Assembly: GCA_963844175.1 (NCBI GenBank)
Contig: CAWJNE010000024.1
Location: 1-64,000, forward strand
Direction of reading: 5' to 3'
Length of the DNA: 64,000 nt
Origin: JALZMG01 sp963844175
Lineage (GTDB): Bacteria > Actinomycetota > Acidimicrobiia > Acidimicrobiales > Ilumatobacteraceae
Every line of letters starts with the position of its first letter. Position 1 is the first letter of the stretch. The notes under the pieces were generated by a model. That model had not been told where the DNA came from and ran no database searches. It saw nothing but the letters and a program-made list of their open reading frames with translations. This document shows, one piece after another, positions 1 through 8,932 of the stretch. The position numbers were made by a program, and so were the translations under genes.

Positions 1-437
1 GCGGGGACTGAGGGCCGATGACCACACCGAAGTGCTGCCGTGAGTGGCCATCCCGGATGGGACGTCGCAATGCACGGTGCCGATGCCGGCGTCCTGCAAA
101 GCGCCGCGGCGAGATACGGGAACCGCCGATGCGAGGCCGCTGACCCATGCCGTGGCCCGCGCGGCTCACGCTGAGTTGGGTCCTGGAACTGGGTCGCAGG
201 TCAGCTTGGCCGGGGACTGTGGGTCTGGAAGCGACGCCACGGTCTGGGCGAGCGGCCTGACGCTGCAGCAGTTGGCCGCTGGCGGGCTCGGCGGCGATGA
301 CGCCGACGCGATGCGCTCGAACCAGGCGATGCGGACGGTGATGCCCGCGCGGTGGTGGGCTTCTGCGGGGCGTGGGGCAGGCCTGCCGCCTCGAGGAGGT
401 TCTCTTGTTCACCGCGACGTTGTCGGCGGGGGTGTAG
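1..437. other. No recognisable gene
   Basis: Open frames exist on both strands, but their products are arginine/proline-rich and show no domain I recognise, no good ribosome-binding site and no link to the neighbours. The stretch sits just downstream of a decayed leftward operon and may itself be decayed sequence. Confidence 0.4.
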
Positions 438-1002
438 CTAGCGTTCGTGGTCCACGCTGGCGTACCACAGGCTGCCGGGCTGGGGTGGCGCCGAGGCCCA
501 GCGGGCGGACAAGAAGTGGTCGAGTTCGGTGATCTCGGTGTCGTCTAGCTTGGGGAGGACGCGATAGCGGATTTCGGCGGAGGCTTGCCGGGCGCCACGG
601 CCGTGGCGACGGGTCCTGTAGTGGTGCACGTCGTCGCCTGACCGGGTGTGTTCGGTACGTGCCCAAGCGGTATCGGGAGACCGAACACCGACCGTGCTAC
701 GGCGACGACGGGCGCGTGCGGGGCGTCGAGCGAGAAGAACCACACGGCGGGTCGACCGAGCCGGTCCACGACGTAGGTGCGCACGTTGGTCTCGATGAAC
801 GACCCGAGCACCGGGACGGGAGGGGTACGACCGAACCGGACGTCGTTCATCTCGAAGGGGATCAGTCCCACCCACGTGGGCCGCCGAACGTGTCGACATG
901 CATGCCGGACGGGAGGAGCCGCTGCACGATGTCCGGGTCGTACGGCCAGTGGAAGGAGGCGAGGTCGGTCCACCGCTGCCGGAGCACAGTTGCCGCTGCC
1001 AC
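438..1002 (-). pseudogene. DUF2071 (YqjF-like) protein, frameshifted
   Basis: Three frames must be joined to rebuild one DUF2071 protein. The N-terminal part reads LRQRWTDLASFHWPYDP, the middle (lower half of 545-890) reads WVGLIPFEMNDVRFG and YVVDRLGRPAVWFFSLDA, and the C-terminal part reads EIRYRVLP and LDHFLSARW. Shifts fall near 880 (one base missing between GG and PTWVG) and near 660. The likely start is the GTG at 1002. The family has no established enzymatic role. It would be the last gene of the leftward glycosyltransferase operon. Identity of the family is fairly certain; whether the shifts are biological or sequencing errors cannot be settled from the sequence. Confidence 0.75.
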
Positions 1003-1108
1003 GGCGGCGGGGAGGCGGTGATGCGCTCGACGGCGATGCCGATCTCGATGCCGTCGCCGAGCTCGTTGCCGACGTCGAGGCGCCGGTGTCGCCCGGGCGA
1101 CGGCGCGT

Positions 1109-2360
1109 TTAGTCGCACAGCGGGCCGAACAGGTGGGTGCGATCCGGTGCCGGCGCGGGTGGCGGCGGTGCGCCGCCGAGGGCGGTCGCGACGGCCGTCA
1201 CGAGCGCGGCGGCGGTGGCGTTCGGGGAAGTGGCGACGGCGAGGCCGGCACGTTCGAGGTCGGCGGCGTTGGCGAATTGGTCGGTCGACATCGGCAGGAT
1301 CAGCTGGCGAACGCCGGCGGCGAGGCACTCCTGCACGCTGTCGTTGCCGCCGTGGTGGATGGCGAGGTCAGCGGTGCGCAGCATCGCCACCTGGGGCAGG
1401 ACGGGTGCAACGATCGAGTCCTCGGGCCCCGCTGCGAGGTCGCCGGCCGGGGTCGCTCCGGTCGCGATGGCGGCGCGGACGGCAGCGTGCGCAGCGCCGC
1501 AGCGAGCCGCACGAGCACGTCGGAGCGCAACGACAGGAACGTGCCGAGCGCCACCACAACTTGGGCGCGACCGTCCACCGGCTCGGGCCATGACGCCAGC
1601 TCGACCGGCAGGGCCTCCGCACGTACGAGCGGACCGACGAACCGGTGCGCTGCTGGGAGCAACCGGTCGCCTGCTCGGGCGCCCGGACGGCAGCGACGCT
1701 GTTGTACAGCACGCGCCGGCCGTGCGCCCGGAACGTGTCGTCCACGGGGCACAGTCCAGGTGCCAACGCGGTCAGCGCAGCGTTCCAGCGCCGCGTGAAC
1801 GCCCCGGTGACGCGGTCGACCACCTGCTCGACGTCGGTCAGCTCCGCCGCGCCCGGCGCCATGCATGTCGGCCAGCGCGCCGAATCCCGTACTGCTCGGC
1901 GCCGACGGGGAGCTGGCTCGGATGCCCGGGGACGAGAGTCACGAACGGCCTTCTCGTGGCGTGTATCGCCAGTGTGGACCCGAACGACACGTGGTCGACG
2001 AGCACGTCGTCGGGATCCAGATCGGCGCACAACGCGGCGATGCGGATCGCGAACCGGCCAAGGGTCCCACAGCAGGTCGCGGTCGCGGTCGAGTGCCTGC
2101 AGCCGGATCGTGGCGAGCGGTCCGTGGCGGGTCGCATCGATGAACGTGCGGATCGCCGGGCTGTCGGTGACGAGGCCGGTGTTCGAGCTCGCACCGAGGC
2201 GCAGGTGCCGCCACTCGAACCCGTCGGCTTCGACCCGGTCGCGCAGGCCGGGCCCGGTCGCGACGACGACACGTGCCCCGCCGGCGGCCGCCGCACCGGC
2301 GAGGACCGCGAGCGGCCCGTAGTGCGAGGTGTACTCGGGGCTGATCACGAGCAACTTCAC
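1109..2360 (-). pseudogene. MGT/UGT-type glycosyltransferase, frameshifted
   Basis: The GTG start at 2360 gives VKLLVISPEYTSHYGPLA followed by GARVVVATGPGL, the N-terminal Rossmann start of GT-B macrolide/UDP-glucuronosyl-type transferases. The C-terminal segment LAIHHGGNDSVQECLAAG and PMSTDQFANAADLERAG is the donor-binding signature of GT1 enzymes. Joining the protein requires about four frame changes (near 2080, 1870, 1660 and 1520). It starts 7 bp after the upstream HEAT-glycosyltransferase gene and ends 107 bp before the DUF2071 gene, so it is operonic. Acceptor unknown. A second, intact MGT-type enzyme lies at 35.4-36.5 kb. Confidence 0.8.
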
Positions 2361-2367
2361 GGCAGTG

Positions 2368-4519
2368 CTACCGGCGGTAGAGGTCGGCCAGGTGCTCGGC
2401 CATCGTCGTCACCGAGTACTGCGCCTCGATCATCCGGCGGGCGCACGTGGCGCGGCCCGGTCGATCGACGAGCGCGAAAGGCCCGCGCCGACGGCCGCCG
2501 CGAGATCGCCATCGGGATCGAGGAGTATGCCCGACTCGCCGTCGCGGACGTAAGTGGGCGGGCCGCCCGTGCTCGGTGCGACCACGACAAGACCGGCGGC
2601 GAGCGCCTCCAGCACGGCGAGACCGAACTCCTCCTTCCACGCTCCGTCCACATAGACGCCGCCGCCCGACCAGCCGCCGGCCCGGCCGCGTCGCCGCGGC
2701 GACCAATCAGGCGCGCCACCTCGGCGTGCGGGCGGCCTCCCAGCAGGACCAGCCCGCGACGACGTTCGTCGTCGACTGGCACGAGGCGGTCGATGGCGGC
2801 GAGCACCGGCCGCTCGACGGCGGACGCCGCAGCGAGATCGCCGCCGACGATCACCAGCGTGCAGCCGGTGTGCAGGGCGGACGCATCGGCCCATGCCCGC
2901 ACGATCCGATCCATGCCCTTGACCGGGTGCAGGCGTCCGACGCTGACCAGCAGCGGCAGGTCGCGTCGATCGTCGGGGATCGCCGCCGCAAGGTCGGCGA
3001 GCACGTCCGAGCGTCGCGACTGCGAGCCCAGGAGCGTTGCATCGGCGGCCTCTGCCCGTCGGATCAGCCCCACGTCGATCCCCTCGGCGACGACGGCGGA
3101 ACGTTGCCCGCCACGGCACCGGTGGTCGGCGGACATGAGCGCGTCGAGCGCCTCGGCGTGTGGGAAGTGGGCGATCCGGTCGGACTCGCGGGCGAGCCGC
3201 TCGACGAGACGGGCGCGGAACCAGACGTGTGACTCGGTGGCCAGGCGGACCACCGCGTCGTTATCGGCGCCGCCACGGACGCGAAGGGCGGCCAGCACGT
3301 TGTGCGGATCCGGCGCCAGGCTGAAGCAAGTGGTGATCCCCGAGGCCGATGCCGTGGCGGCGCCCGCCAACGTGCCGGCGTCAGCCATCCGCAGGTGGAG
3401 CAGGTCGACGCCCCCACCGGATGCGATCGTGTGCGCGATGCCCCGCTCATTGTGGGCACGTGCTCCCACAGGTCCTCGACCGACGGCGCCGGGCGACCCT
3501 CGTCGCCGACGACAAGCGTGGCGAACGACGTTCCGCCGTCGTCGGAGGCCGCAGGCTTTCGCAGCGCGTCGGTGACGGTGCCCCGCCCGATTGTCAGGAC
3601 GTGCTCAATGCCGGGCTGATCCGGCAGCGCCCTGGCGAGCGAGACGAGCAAGCTGGCCACGCCACCGACGTCCGCGTCGGCCGCCGAGGCTCAACTCGCG
3701 ATCGATGCCCGCCGCCATCGTCAGCTGCGCGACTCGAAGTCCGGCGTGACGGAAGTCCCGAACTGCGTTCACGCGGCCCATCTGTCGCAGGGCGAGGTTT
3801 GCGTGTGCGCCGGCCTCGTCCTGCGTCGTCGCGGCGTGTTCGAGCACCCGCTCGGCCCAGGGGGCTCGCCGCGCCGATACGGCCCCGATGGCGGCGATCC
3901 GAGCTGAACCGGTCTCGCCCTGGTCAGCCGCAACGTGGGCGAGGAGCGGATCGGTGCGCGCGTCTTCGAGGACGCCGACGAGATCGAGCAGGCGGGCGCG
4001 TTGGCGACCGTCGCCGTTGACCGCCAAACGGCCGACGACCCGATCGACGATTGGCGCGTCGGACGACGCCCATCGGCGCAGCGTCCGGTGCGCGTGCATG
4101 GTGTCGATGCCGCCGGTCACCAGCAGGTCGAGGAGCGGTTCCACGGCGAACGCCGTGGGCTGCTGGCGGCGCAGCCGCCACGCCGCATGTCGGCGGAGCA
4201 ACGGGTCGCCGGAGGTCAGCGCGGCAGCGAGCGACTCCGCCGCAGCGGGGTGGTGGATCGCGCCGAGCAACTCGATGGACAAGACCCCGACGAGCGTGCC
4301 GTAGCCGGTTGCGCGATCGAGCGCGTCGACCAGCAAGACGGGTCGGCGGCAGCGAGCCACTTCGCTGGCGAGCTCCGCGGAGCGGCGCAGCGTGCGAAGG
4401 ATGTCGTCGGACGCCGCCAGGTCGCGCAGCTCGTCGACCACCGCCGCCGTCGAGTGCGCCAGGTCGGCTCGGGCGTACGGCCGCATCGCCGCCCCGCCGC
4501 GATGACGCACCGGCGTCAT
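2368..4519 (-). pseudogene. HEAT-repeat/GT4 glycosyltransferase fusion, frameshifted
   Basis: The first ~280 codons (4519 to about 3690) encode paired alpha-helices typical of HEAT repeats, for example LLGAIHHPAAAESLAAALTS and DPLLRRHAAWRLRRQQP. The frame then shifts by one base near 3683. The shifted frame continues LGG-DADVGGVASLLVSLAR, then LLVSVGRLHPVKGMDRIVRA and EEFGLAVLEALAAGLVVVAP, the donor-site signatures of GT4 enzymes. Further shifts lie near 3480, 2690 and 2470. The two halves run into each other without any stop/start signal, so the parent was probably one ~715-aa protein with an N-terminal HEAT scaffold and C-terminal GT-B domains. The ATG overlaps the upstream stop codon (TGATG), indicating translational coupling. 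Donor and acceptor are unknown. Confidence 0.75.
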
Positions 4520-4689
4520 CAGTGCAGCCCGCCATCAGCCAGGTCCGTGCTCGGGCTGACCCAATCGGACTCGGTGGTGCTCGGCACCTCGGTGGCCCCG
4601 CTGCGCAGCAGGTAGCTGCCGACCATGATCACGCCCCACACGGTCAGGAAGATGACCGTGATGCCGATCGACAAGACGAGCGTGGTCAC
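4519..4689 (-). CDS. Small single-span membrane protein
   Basis: A 56-residue protein starting VTTLVLSIGITVIFLTVWGV. One long hydrophobic helix (about residues 3-25) is followed by a polar tail. The GTG start overlaps the stop of the upstream membrane-protein gene (GTGA), and its own stop overlaps the ATG of the HEAT-glycosyltransferase gene, so it is tightly coupled on both sides. I do not recognise the family. Its position between another tiny membrane protein and a glycosyltransferase suggests a membrane-anchoring or envelope role (inference). Confidence 0.7.
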   Translation of the reverse strand: MTTLVLSIGITVIFLTVWGVIMVGSYLLRSGATEVPSTTESDWVSPSTDLADGGLH

Positions 4690-4904
4690 GCCTTCACCCG
4701 GTCGGGCTCGGTACCGACCGGCTCCGCGACGGGACCGAGGAGCAGCCCGCCCAACGAGTGGATCGACGGCACCCACAGGCCGACGAAGATCCCGGCAGTC
4801 GTCTCGTCCTTGACGAAGTACAGCCAAACGGAGAAGAGGAACGAGACGAAGCCGGCGATGAGGAACGGCAGCTTCAGGCGCAGGGACACGGGGAGCTTGT
4901 GCAT
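4686..4904 (-). CDS. Small two-span membrane protein
   Basis: A 72-residue protein, MHKLPVSLRLKLPFLIAGFV and onward, with two predicted transmembrane segments (about 10-30 and 37-58) and a short charged C-terminus. The ATG at 4904 is preceded by a good Shine-Dalgarno (AAAGG). It is the first gene of the leftward envelope-glycosyltransferase operon and is separated from the divergent B12-type regulator by about 135 bp. Family not recognised. Confidence 0.72.
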   Translation of the reverse strand: MHKLPVSLRLKLPFLIAGFVSFLFSVWLYFVKDETTAGIFVGLWVPSIHSLGGLLLGPVAEPVGTEPDRVKA

Positions 4905-4930
4905 GGCGGGACCTTTCGACTGGCGACAAT

Positions 4931-4960
4931 GCTTTAGCATCGTTTAGTCAGATTTGATCG
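4931..4960. promoter_or_regulatory. Candidate operator: three 10-bp-phased TTTAG/TTTGA repeats
   Basis: Three direct repeats sit exactly one helical turn apart: TTTAG at 4933, TTTAG at 4943 and TTTGA at 4953. They lie between the leftward membrane/glycosyltransferase operon and the rightward CarH-like gene. CarH-type tetramers are known to bind tandem ~11-bp direct repeats over a promoter, so this is the natural candidate site. The sequence does not match a consensus I can quote; assignment is by position and spacing. Confidence 0.45.
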
Positions 4961-5040
4961 TGCTGACGCCGAAGCTACAGGCGCGCTCCCGTTTCAGCGT
5001 CAATCAGCACGTATTTCTCGCGGGCGCTATCTTCGACGTG

Positions 5041-5839
5041 ATGGCAGTGACCGACGACGATCAGCTCGAGCTGCAAGAAGCGGCCGACGAGCTCGGCGTG
5101 CACTACCAGACCGCCTACCGATGGGTGCGCACCGGCCGACTGCCCGCGTCGCTCGTGCGTGGCCGCTACTGCGTGGCCCGACGCGACCTCGCCACGGTGC
5201 AGGCCGAGTTGCGCACCCCGGCGGCGCGACGTCCGCCCGGCGTGCGTCGCCTCGAAGCGCAGCAAGAGCGGATCTACGACGCGCTCGTCGGCGGCGACGA
5301 GCCACGGGCGCGGCACATCGCCAGCCAGCTCGTCGCCGAAGGCACCAAGATCATCGTCCTGCTGCAGCGCGTCCGTCGTACCGTCGCTCCAGCGCATCGG
5401 TGACGCCTGGCACCGGGGCGAGCTGCCGATCTGGGCGGAACACCGCGCTTCGGCGATCGTCGAGCGCATCCTCGGCGACCTCGTACCCAACCCCCGAGGG
5501 CGGCGGCGCGGCGTCGTCGCGGTCGCATCGATTGCCGGTGACCACCATGCGCTCCCGACCACGATGGCGACGGTGGCGTTGCGCAACGCGAACTGGCATG
5601 TCCACCACCTCGGAGCCGACACGCCTCCCGCTGAGGTGGTGCAGTTCTGCACCGAGCAACAGATCGACCTCGCCGTCCTGACCGTCACCAACCAGGACTG
5701 CGCGCCCCTCGCCGAACGCACCGCCCGCACACTGCGCGGTACCGGCATCCCGACGCTGGTCGGCGGACCTGGCCGCACATTGGATGAGCTCCTCGACCAA
5801 GCCGCCCAGGCCGTCGCCGCGCGTCAGACCCGGGAGTGA
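5041..5839 (+). pseudogene. CarH-like B12-binding transcription regulator, one frameshift
   Basis: The N-terminal ~50 residues form an excisionase/MerR-type helix-turn-helix (LQEAADELGVHYQTAYRWVR). After one frameshift near 5372 the second frame gives VVPSLQRIGDAWHRGELPIW and then AEHRASAIVERILGDLV. This contains W-x9-EH (W, HRGELPIWA, EH), the adenosylcobalamin-capping motif of light-sensing CarH proteins. GDHHALP supplies the D-x-H cobalamin-ligand motif, and a B12-binding Rossmann fold follows (NWHVHHLGADTPPAEVV, LVGGPG). Start ATG 5041; a GTG at 5038 is possible. It is divergent from the envelope glycosyltransferase operon, its likely target. Function is inferred from the motifs; the frameshift may inactivate it or be an error. 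Confidence 0.75.
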
Positions 5840-6013
5840 CGACGCCGCTCACGGAGACGGCAGAAGAACCCATCGGCAACTCGGGGTCGTGGCGTCGTTG
5901 CGCAATGACGAGGCACACCGTCGCCTCGCCGCCGCGCTCGCCCCGGGGTCGGGTCCGTCAGATCGTTGGTGTAACTGGTCTGGCGGGGTCGGTTGATCAT
6001 CCTTCTACTCGGG
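5840..6013. other. Spacer with no gene seen
   Basis: The sequence between the regulator stop codon and an IS256-type remnant holds only short open frames without recognisable products. Confidence 0.3.
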
Positions 6014-6178
6014 CTAGAAGCGGCCTTCGAAGGTGATGGCGAAGGCGTTGAGGGCGGGCTTCCACCGGTTCATCCAGCGTTCCTGGCCGCTGCCTTTCGG
6101 GTCGAGCGATCTGACGACGAGGTAGAGGCATTTGATCGCTGCTCGTTTGGGGACGTGCCCGCTGCGGGGTTGGCGACA
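6014..6178 (-). mobile_element. IS256-type (mutator) transposase C-terminal remnant
   Basis: The leftward frame reads AAIKCLYLVVRSLDP, GQERWMNRWKPALN and AFAITFEGRF followed by a stop. This is the characteristic C-terminus of actinobacterial IS256/mutator transposases. An in-frame stop lies about 20 codons upstream and the catalytic DDE region is absent, so this is a dead fragment. Terminal inverted repeats were not identified. Confidence 0.7.
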
Positions 6179-6244
6179 CTGCCATGAGTGCCCTCATGGG
6201 CCGGTCGCTGCTGGGGCGAAGAACGGCAGTTCTCCGCTCCGTTG

Positions 6245-7126
6245 TCAGCCGAGCTCGTTGCGCCACGAATGCTGCGGAGCAAATCCGACGATGCGCTTTG
6301 CCTTGTCGTTGGCGTAGAACGTCTCATAGCGACCCATGTCGCGTCGACGCGGGACGCCAGCATAGAAGCGCTCGTACACGTCGTCGCTCGGCATCCCGAC
6401 CGACGTGTCGTCGTTCGAGACATTGAAAACCTCGTAGCCGAGGCGGTCGGTGCGGAGGCAGCAGTCGATCATATGACCGAGGTCGCGAGCATCGATGTAG
6501 CCAAAGATGTTCCGACGCCGCAGACCGGGATCGGCCACAAAGGCGGGAAACTTGGTCTCGTACTCGTGCGGCTCGATCACGTTGTTGATGCGCAAACCGT
6601 AAATGTCGATGCCGCTACGTGCCTGAAACGAGCGGGCCGTTAACTCATTGACAACCTTCGACATCGCATAGCTGTCGTGGGGTACCGTTGGGTGCTCCTC
6701 GTCGATCGGCACGTACTCTGGCCTGACCTCGCCGTCGGCGAAACAGATGCCGTAGGTCGTCTCCGAGCTCGCAAAGACCACCTTGCGAAGCCCCAACTTC
6801 ACAGCGGCGTCGATGACGTTGTACGTGCTGAGAACGTTGATACGAAACGTCTCGTTGTCGGGACGGACGAGGATCGCCGGGATCGCCGCGAAATGCACGA
6901 CGGCGTCGTACCTGGGTACACCGGTGCCAGGCTCTAACTCGTCGACGCCGGCATACGCCGACAGAGCGTTGAAGACCTCCCCGGCATTGGTCAGATCGAT
7001 GCGCAGGTCTGCCACCTCCGGGTCACCGAGCGGCACCATGTCGGCGTTGACCACCCGATGCCCCTGCTCGACGAGATGCCGGATCGCATGCCGACCCGCC
7101 TTACCGCTCCCACCGGTAAAGAACAC
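6245..7126 (-). CDS. NAD-dependent epimerase/dehydratase (extended SDR)
   Basis: A ~293-residue extended short-chain dehydrogenase. The N-terminus has the dinucleotide motif FFTGGSGKAGRHAIRHL. HFAAIPAI is the mid-domain motif, and SYAMSKVVNE carries the catalytic Tyr-x3-Lys. NNVIEP and the C-terminal half match nucleotide-sugar epimerases/dehydratases such as UDP-glucose 4-epimerase-like or uronate dehydrogenase-like proteins; the exact substrate cannot be read. I chose GTG 7126 because GGAGG lies five bases upstream; GTG 7132 is the alternative. The gene is intact although it lies among decayed genes. Confidence 0.8.
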   Translation of the reverse strand: MFFTGGSGKAGRHAIRHLVEQGHRVVNADMVPLGDPEVADLRIDLTNAGEVFNALSAYAGVDELEPGTGVPRYDAVVHFAAIPAILVRPDNETFRINVLSTYNVIDAAVKLGLRKVVFASSETTYGICFADGEVRPEYVPIDEEHPTVPHDSYAMSKVVNELTARSFQARSGIDIYGLRINNVIEPHEYETKFPAFVADPGLRRRNIFGYIDARDLGHMIDCCLRTDRLGYEVFNVSNDDTSVGMPSDDVYERFYAGVPRRRDMGRYETFYANDKAKRIVGFAPQHSWRNELG

Positions 7127-7392
7127 TCGCACCTCCGCGATCGTACGCACCGACTGTCCGCGAGAGCACCTCAGGACGACTGCGGCGGGATCCACTCATC
7201 AGACGGCGCCCACCGCAACCGGCGTTCCCAACTAGGAAACGGCCGGCATCATTCGACGCCGATATCGGATCGGCGCGCTGCCAACGGTCGGTGCTTCGCA
7301 TCGGGTCGCGGTCGCCTCCGCGTCGGCAGTCGGTGTGCGGAGGGCCGTGTCGGCTTCGTCAGTCGCCATCAGCGAACAGCACGCTCGGCATG

Positions 7393-7550
7393 TCAGCGGA
7401 CGCGCCGCCCCTCGACCATAAGCGTCGCGCCGTTCACGAATGCCTCATCATCCGGGACCAGGAAGGGGAAGCAGTTGACCAGGTCCTCCCGCATATACAG
7501 AGCCGCCAGCGAGTCCCCAACGGCCCGACTCCGTGCACAATTCGTGGACA
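7393..7550 (-). pseudogene. SDR-family C-terminal remnant
   Basis: The leftward frame reads GDSLAALYMREDLVN, then FPFLVPDDEAFVNGATLMV and EGRRVR before a TGA. This is the closing segment of classical SDR oxidoreductases (FLASDEASFVTGA..VDGG). No catalytic or coenzyme-binding part precedes it, so it is a truncated leftover. Confidence 0.55.
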
Positions 7551-7603
7551 GAACTTGCGGATACAGCCTGACATCGAGTCGAACCAGGTGGACTGCCTGG
7601 ACA

Positions 7604-7718
7604 ACGGGGCGAGCTCAGCCGGTACAGAGCAGACGGATAGACACGCTCCGGACCCTCGATCCACAACCTAAACCCCCCTGACCGCAAGGTCATGTGGGTT
7701 CGAACCCCACCCCGGGCA
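7604..7718 (+). pseudogene. Degenerate tRNA region ending in a class II (Leu-type) 3' half; candidate left att site
   Basis: Positions 7679-7692 form a long-variable-arm hairpin (TGACC-GCAA-GGTCA). A perfect T-arm follows, GTGGG-TTCGAAC-CCCAC (7694-7710), then an acceptor strand CCCGGGC and discriminator A (7711-7718). This is the 3' half of a class II tRNA, most like tRNA-Leu. A D-arm-like GCTC..GAGC (7613-7630) lies upstream, but the acceptor 5' strand does not pair, so no intact tRNA exists. tRNA 3' ends are standard integration sites; a second tRNA-3'-end-like copy lies at 27198-27222 in the same orientation. Confidence 0.6.
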
Positions 7719-7825
7719 CTGCAGCGCTGGCACTCGTCACCGCTTGCCGAGCCGCACCGCACCACCTACACCGCGACCGTTCTCGGAGGCAACGACGGTG
7801 AGACGGTCAAGCGTCGCGCTACCTC

Positions 7826-7855
7826 TTGACCTTCATCCGGGGTTGAACCTTTACC
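7826..7855 (+). promoter_or_regulatory. MerR-type promoter upstream of merR-like gene
   Basis: TTGACC (7826-7831) and TTTACC (7850-7855) are separated by 18 bp. The spacer carries GGTT-G-AACC, a small dyad just before the -10. An overlong spacer with a dyad between the hexamers is the hallmark of MerR-activated promoters. The GTG start follows 8 bp after the -10, so the transcript is probably leaderless. The regulator would control itself and the coupled transporter gene. Confidence 0.55.
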
Positions 7856-7863
7856 GTGGTGGG

Positions 7864-8631
7864 GTGAGCACGTACACGATTGGCGAGGCGGCCAGGCGAA
7901 GCGGGTTCAGCGCCTCGGCGTTGCGTTTCTACGAAGACATCGGCCTGGTCGACCCGACGGGTCGCACCCCGAGCGGGTACCGCTTGTACGACGAGGCCGC
8001 GCTCGCCCGGCTGGCGTTCATCGCCCGCGCCAAGCAGCTGGGCTGCTCCCTGGAGGAGATCACCGACCTGGCCGACGTCTGGGATGGTCAACGCTGTGGG
8101 CCGGTGCAGCGCCGCTTTCACGACTTGATCACTGCCAAGCTGCGCGACGCCGAGACGCAGGTCGCCGAGCTGTCGGCGTTCTCCGCCCAGTTGCGGACGG
8201 CGGCCGACCACCTCAGCGGCGAACCCGTCGACGGCCCGTGCGGACCGGAGTGCGCCTGCCTGACCAGCGGCGGCGATCTCGGGCTGATCGACACGTCGCC
8301 GGTCACCCTCGGCCGCACAGGTGAATCCGTTCCGGCGGAGGCGCTGATCGCCTGCACCCTGGAGCCCGGGGCGATGTCGGATCGAGTCGCCGAATGGGCC
8401 ACCGTGCTCACCGGGGTCACCCGCCGCGCACCTGTCGACGGGGGCGTGCGCATCGAGTTCGGACCCGACGTCGACCTCGGCCACCTCGGCCGGCTGATCG
8501 GCGCCGAGCAACGGTGCTGTGGCTTCTTCGAGTTCTCCCTCACCGTCGACGCCGTCGGCATCGCGCTGGAGGTGCGGGCCCCCGAGCTGGCCGCCGAGAT
8601 GATCACCGATCTGTTCGGCACCGCAACGTGA
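7864..8631 (+). CDS. MerR-family metal-responsive regulator with C-terminal Cys domain
   Basis: A 255-residue protein. Residues 1-70 are a MerR winged helix (YTIGEAARRSGFSASALRFY, GYRLYDEAALARL). The dimerisation helix follows (RAKQLGCSLEEITDL), with cysteines in QRCGPVQRR and GPCGPECACL placed as in metal-binding MerR proteins. Residues ~165-255 form an extra domain with a Cys-Cys pair (AEQRCCGFFEFSLTV) that I cannot name. Start GTG 7864 sits directly after a MerR-type promoter. Its stop overlaps the GTG of a small Cys-pair membrane protein. Metal could be mercury or another thiophilic ion; no merA is present in the window. Confidence 0.8.
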   Translation: MSTYTIGEAARRSGFSASALRFYEDIGLVDPTGRTPSGYRLYDEAALARLAFIARAKQLGCSLEEITDLADVWDGQRCGPVQRRFHDLITAKLRDAETQVAELSAFSAQLRTAADHLSGEPVDGPCGPECACLTSGGDLGLIDTSPVTLGRTGESVPAEALIACTLEPGAMSDRVAEWATVLTGVTRRAPVDGGVRIEFGPDVDLGHLGRLIGAEQRCCGFFEFSLTVDAVGIALEVRAPELAAEMITDLFGTAT

Positions 8632-8924
8632 GCGACACGACCGACGACACCGAATCGGCCGGTCCGGGCAGCAAGGCGATCCTCGGCATCGCCGCCGTCG
8701 CCTGCGTCGCCTGCTGCATCGGACCGATCCTCGCAGTGCTCGGCGCGATCGCCGCGTTCGGTCTCGTGGCGTCCATCTTCATCGGAGCAGCCGTGTTCCT
8801 GGCCCCCGCCGCCGCCGCCGTAGCTGTGGTCATCGTCGTCCAACGGCGGCGTCGTACGAACGTTTCCTGTGCGGTCGAACCCGAACAAGTCCCCGTCGAA
8901 CTGATCCAGATCCGCCGCCAGTAG
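8628..8924 (+). CDS. MerT/MerF-like small membrane transporter
   Basis: A 98-residue protein with two hydrophobic segments (about 15-42 and 45-70). The first contains CVACCIGPILAVLG, the paired-cysteine-in-membrane motif of mercury importers MerT and MerF. The C-terminal tail is basic, then carries one further Cys. The GTG start overlaps the regulator stop (GTGA), so the two are coupled. Compared with MerT it lacks the third membrane helix and the periplasmic-partner gene merP. Likely role: metal uptake or sensing partner (inference). Confidence 0.65.
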   Translation: MSDTTDDTESAGPGSKAILGIAAVACVACCIGPILAVLGAIAAFGLVASIFIGAAVFLAPAAAAVAVVIVVQRRRRTNVSCAVEPEQVPVELIQIRRQ

Positions 8925-8932
8925 GGGCATCC

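Noticed and set aside
1137..3575. 812-codon rightward open frame
   Set aside because: It is antisense to the glycosyltransferase genes; the product is arginine/serine/alanine-rich with no domain, an effect of third-position GC.
7679..7720. Functional tRNA-Leu
   Set aside because: The T-arm and variable arm are good, but there is no pairing 5' acceptor strand or anticodon arm.
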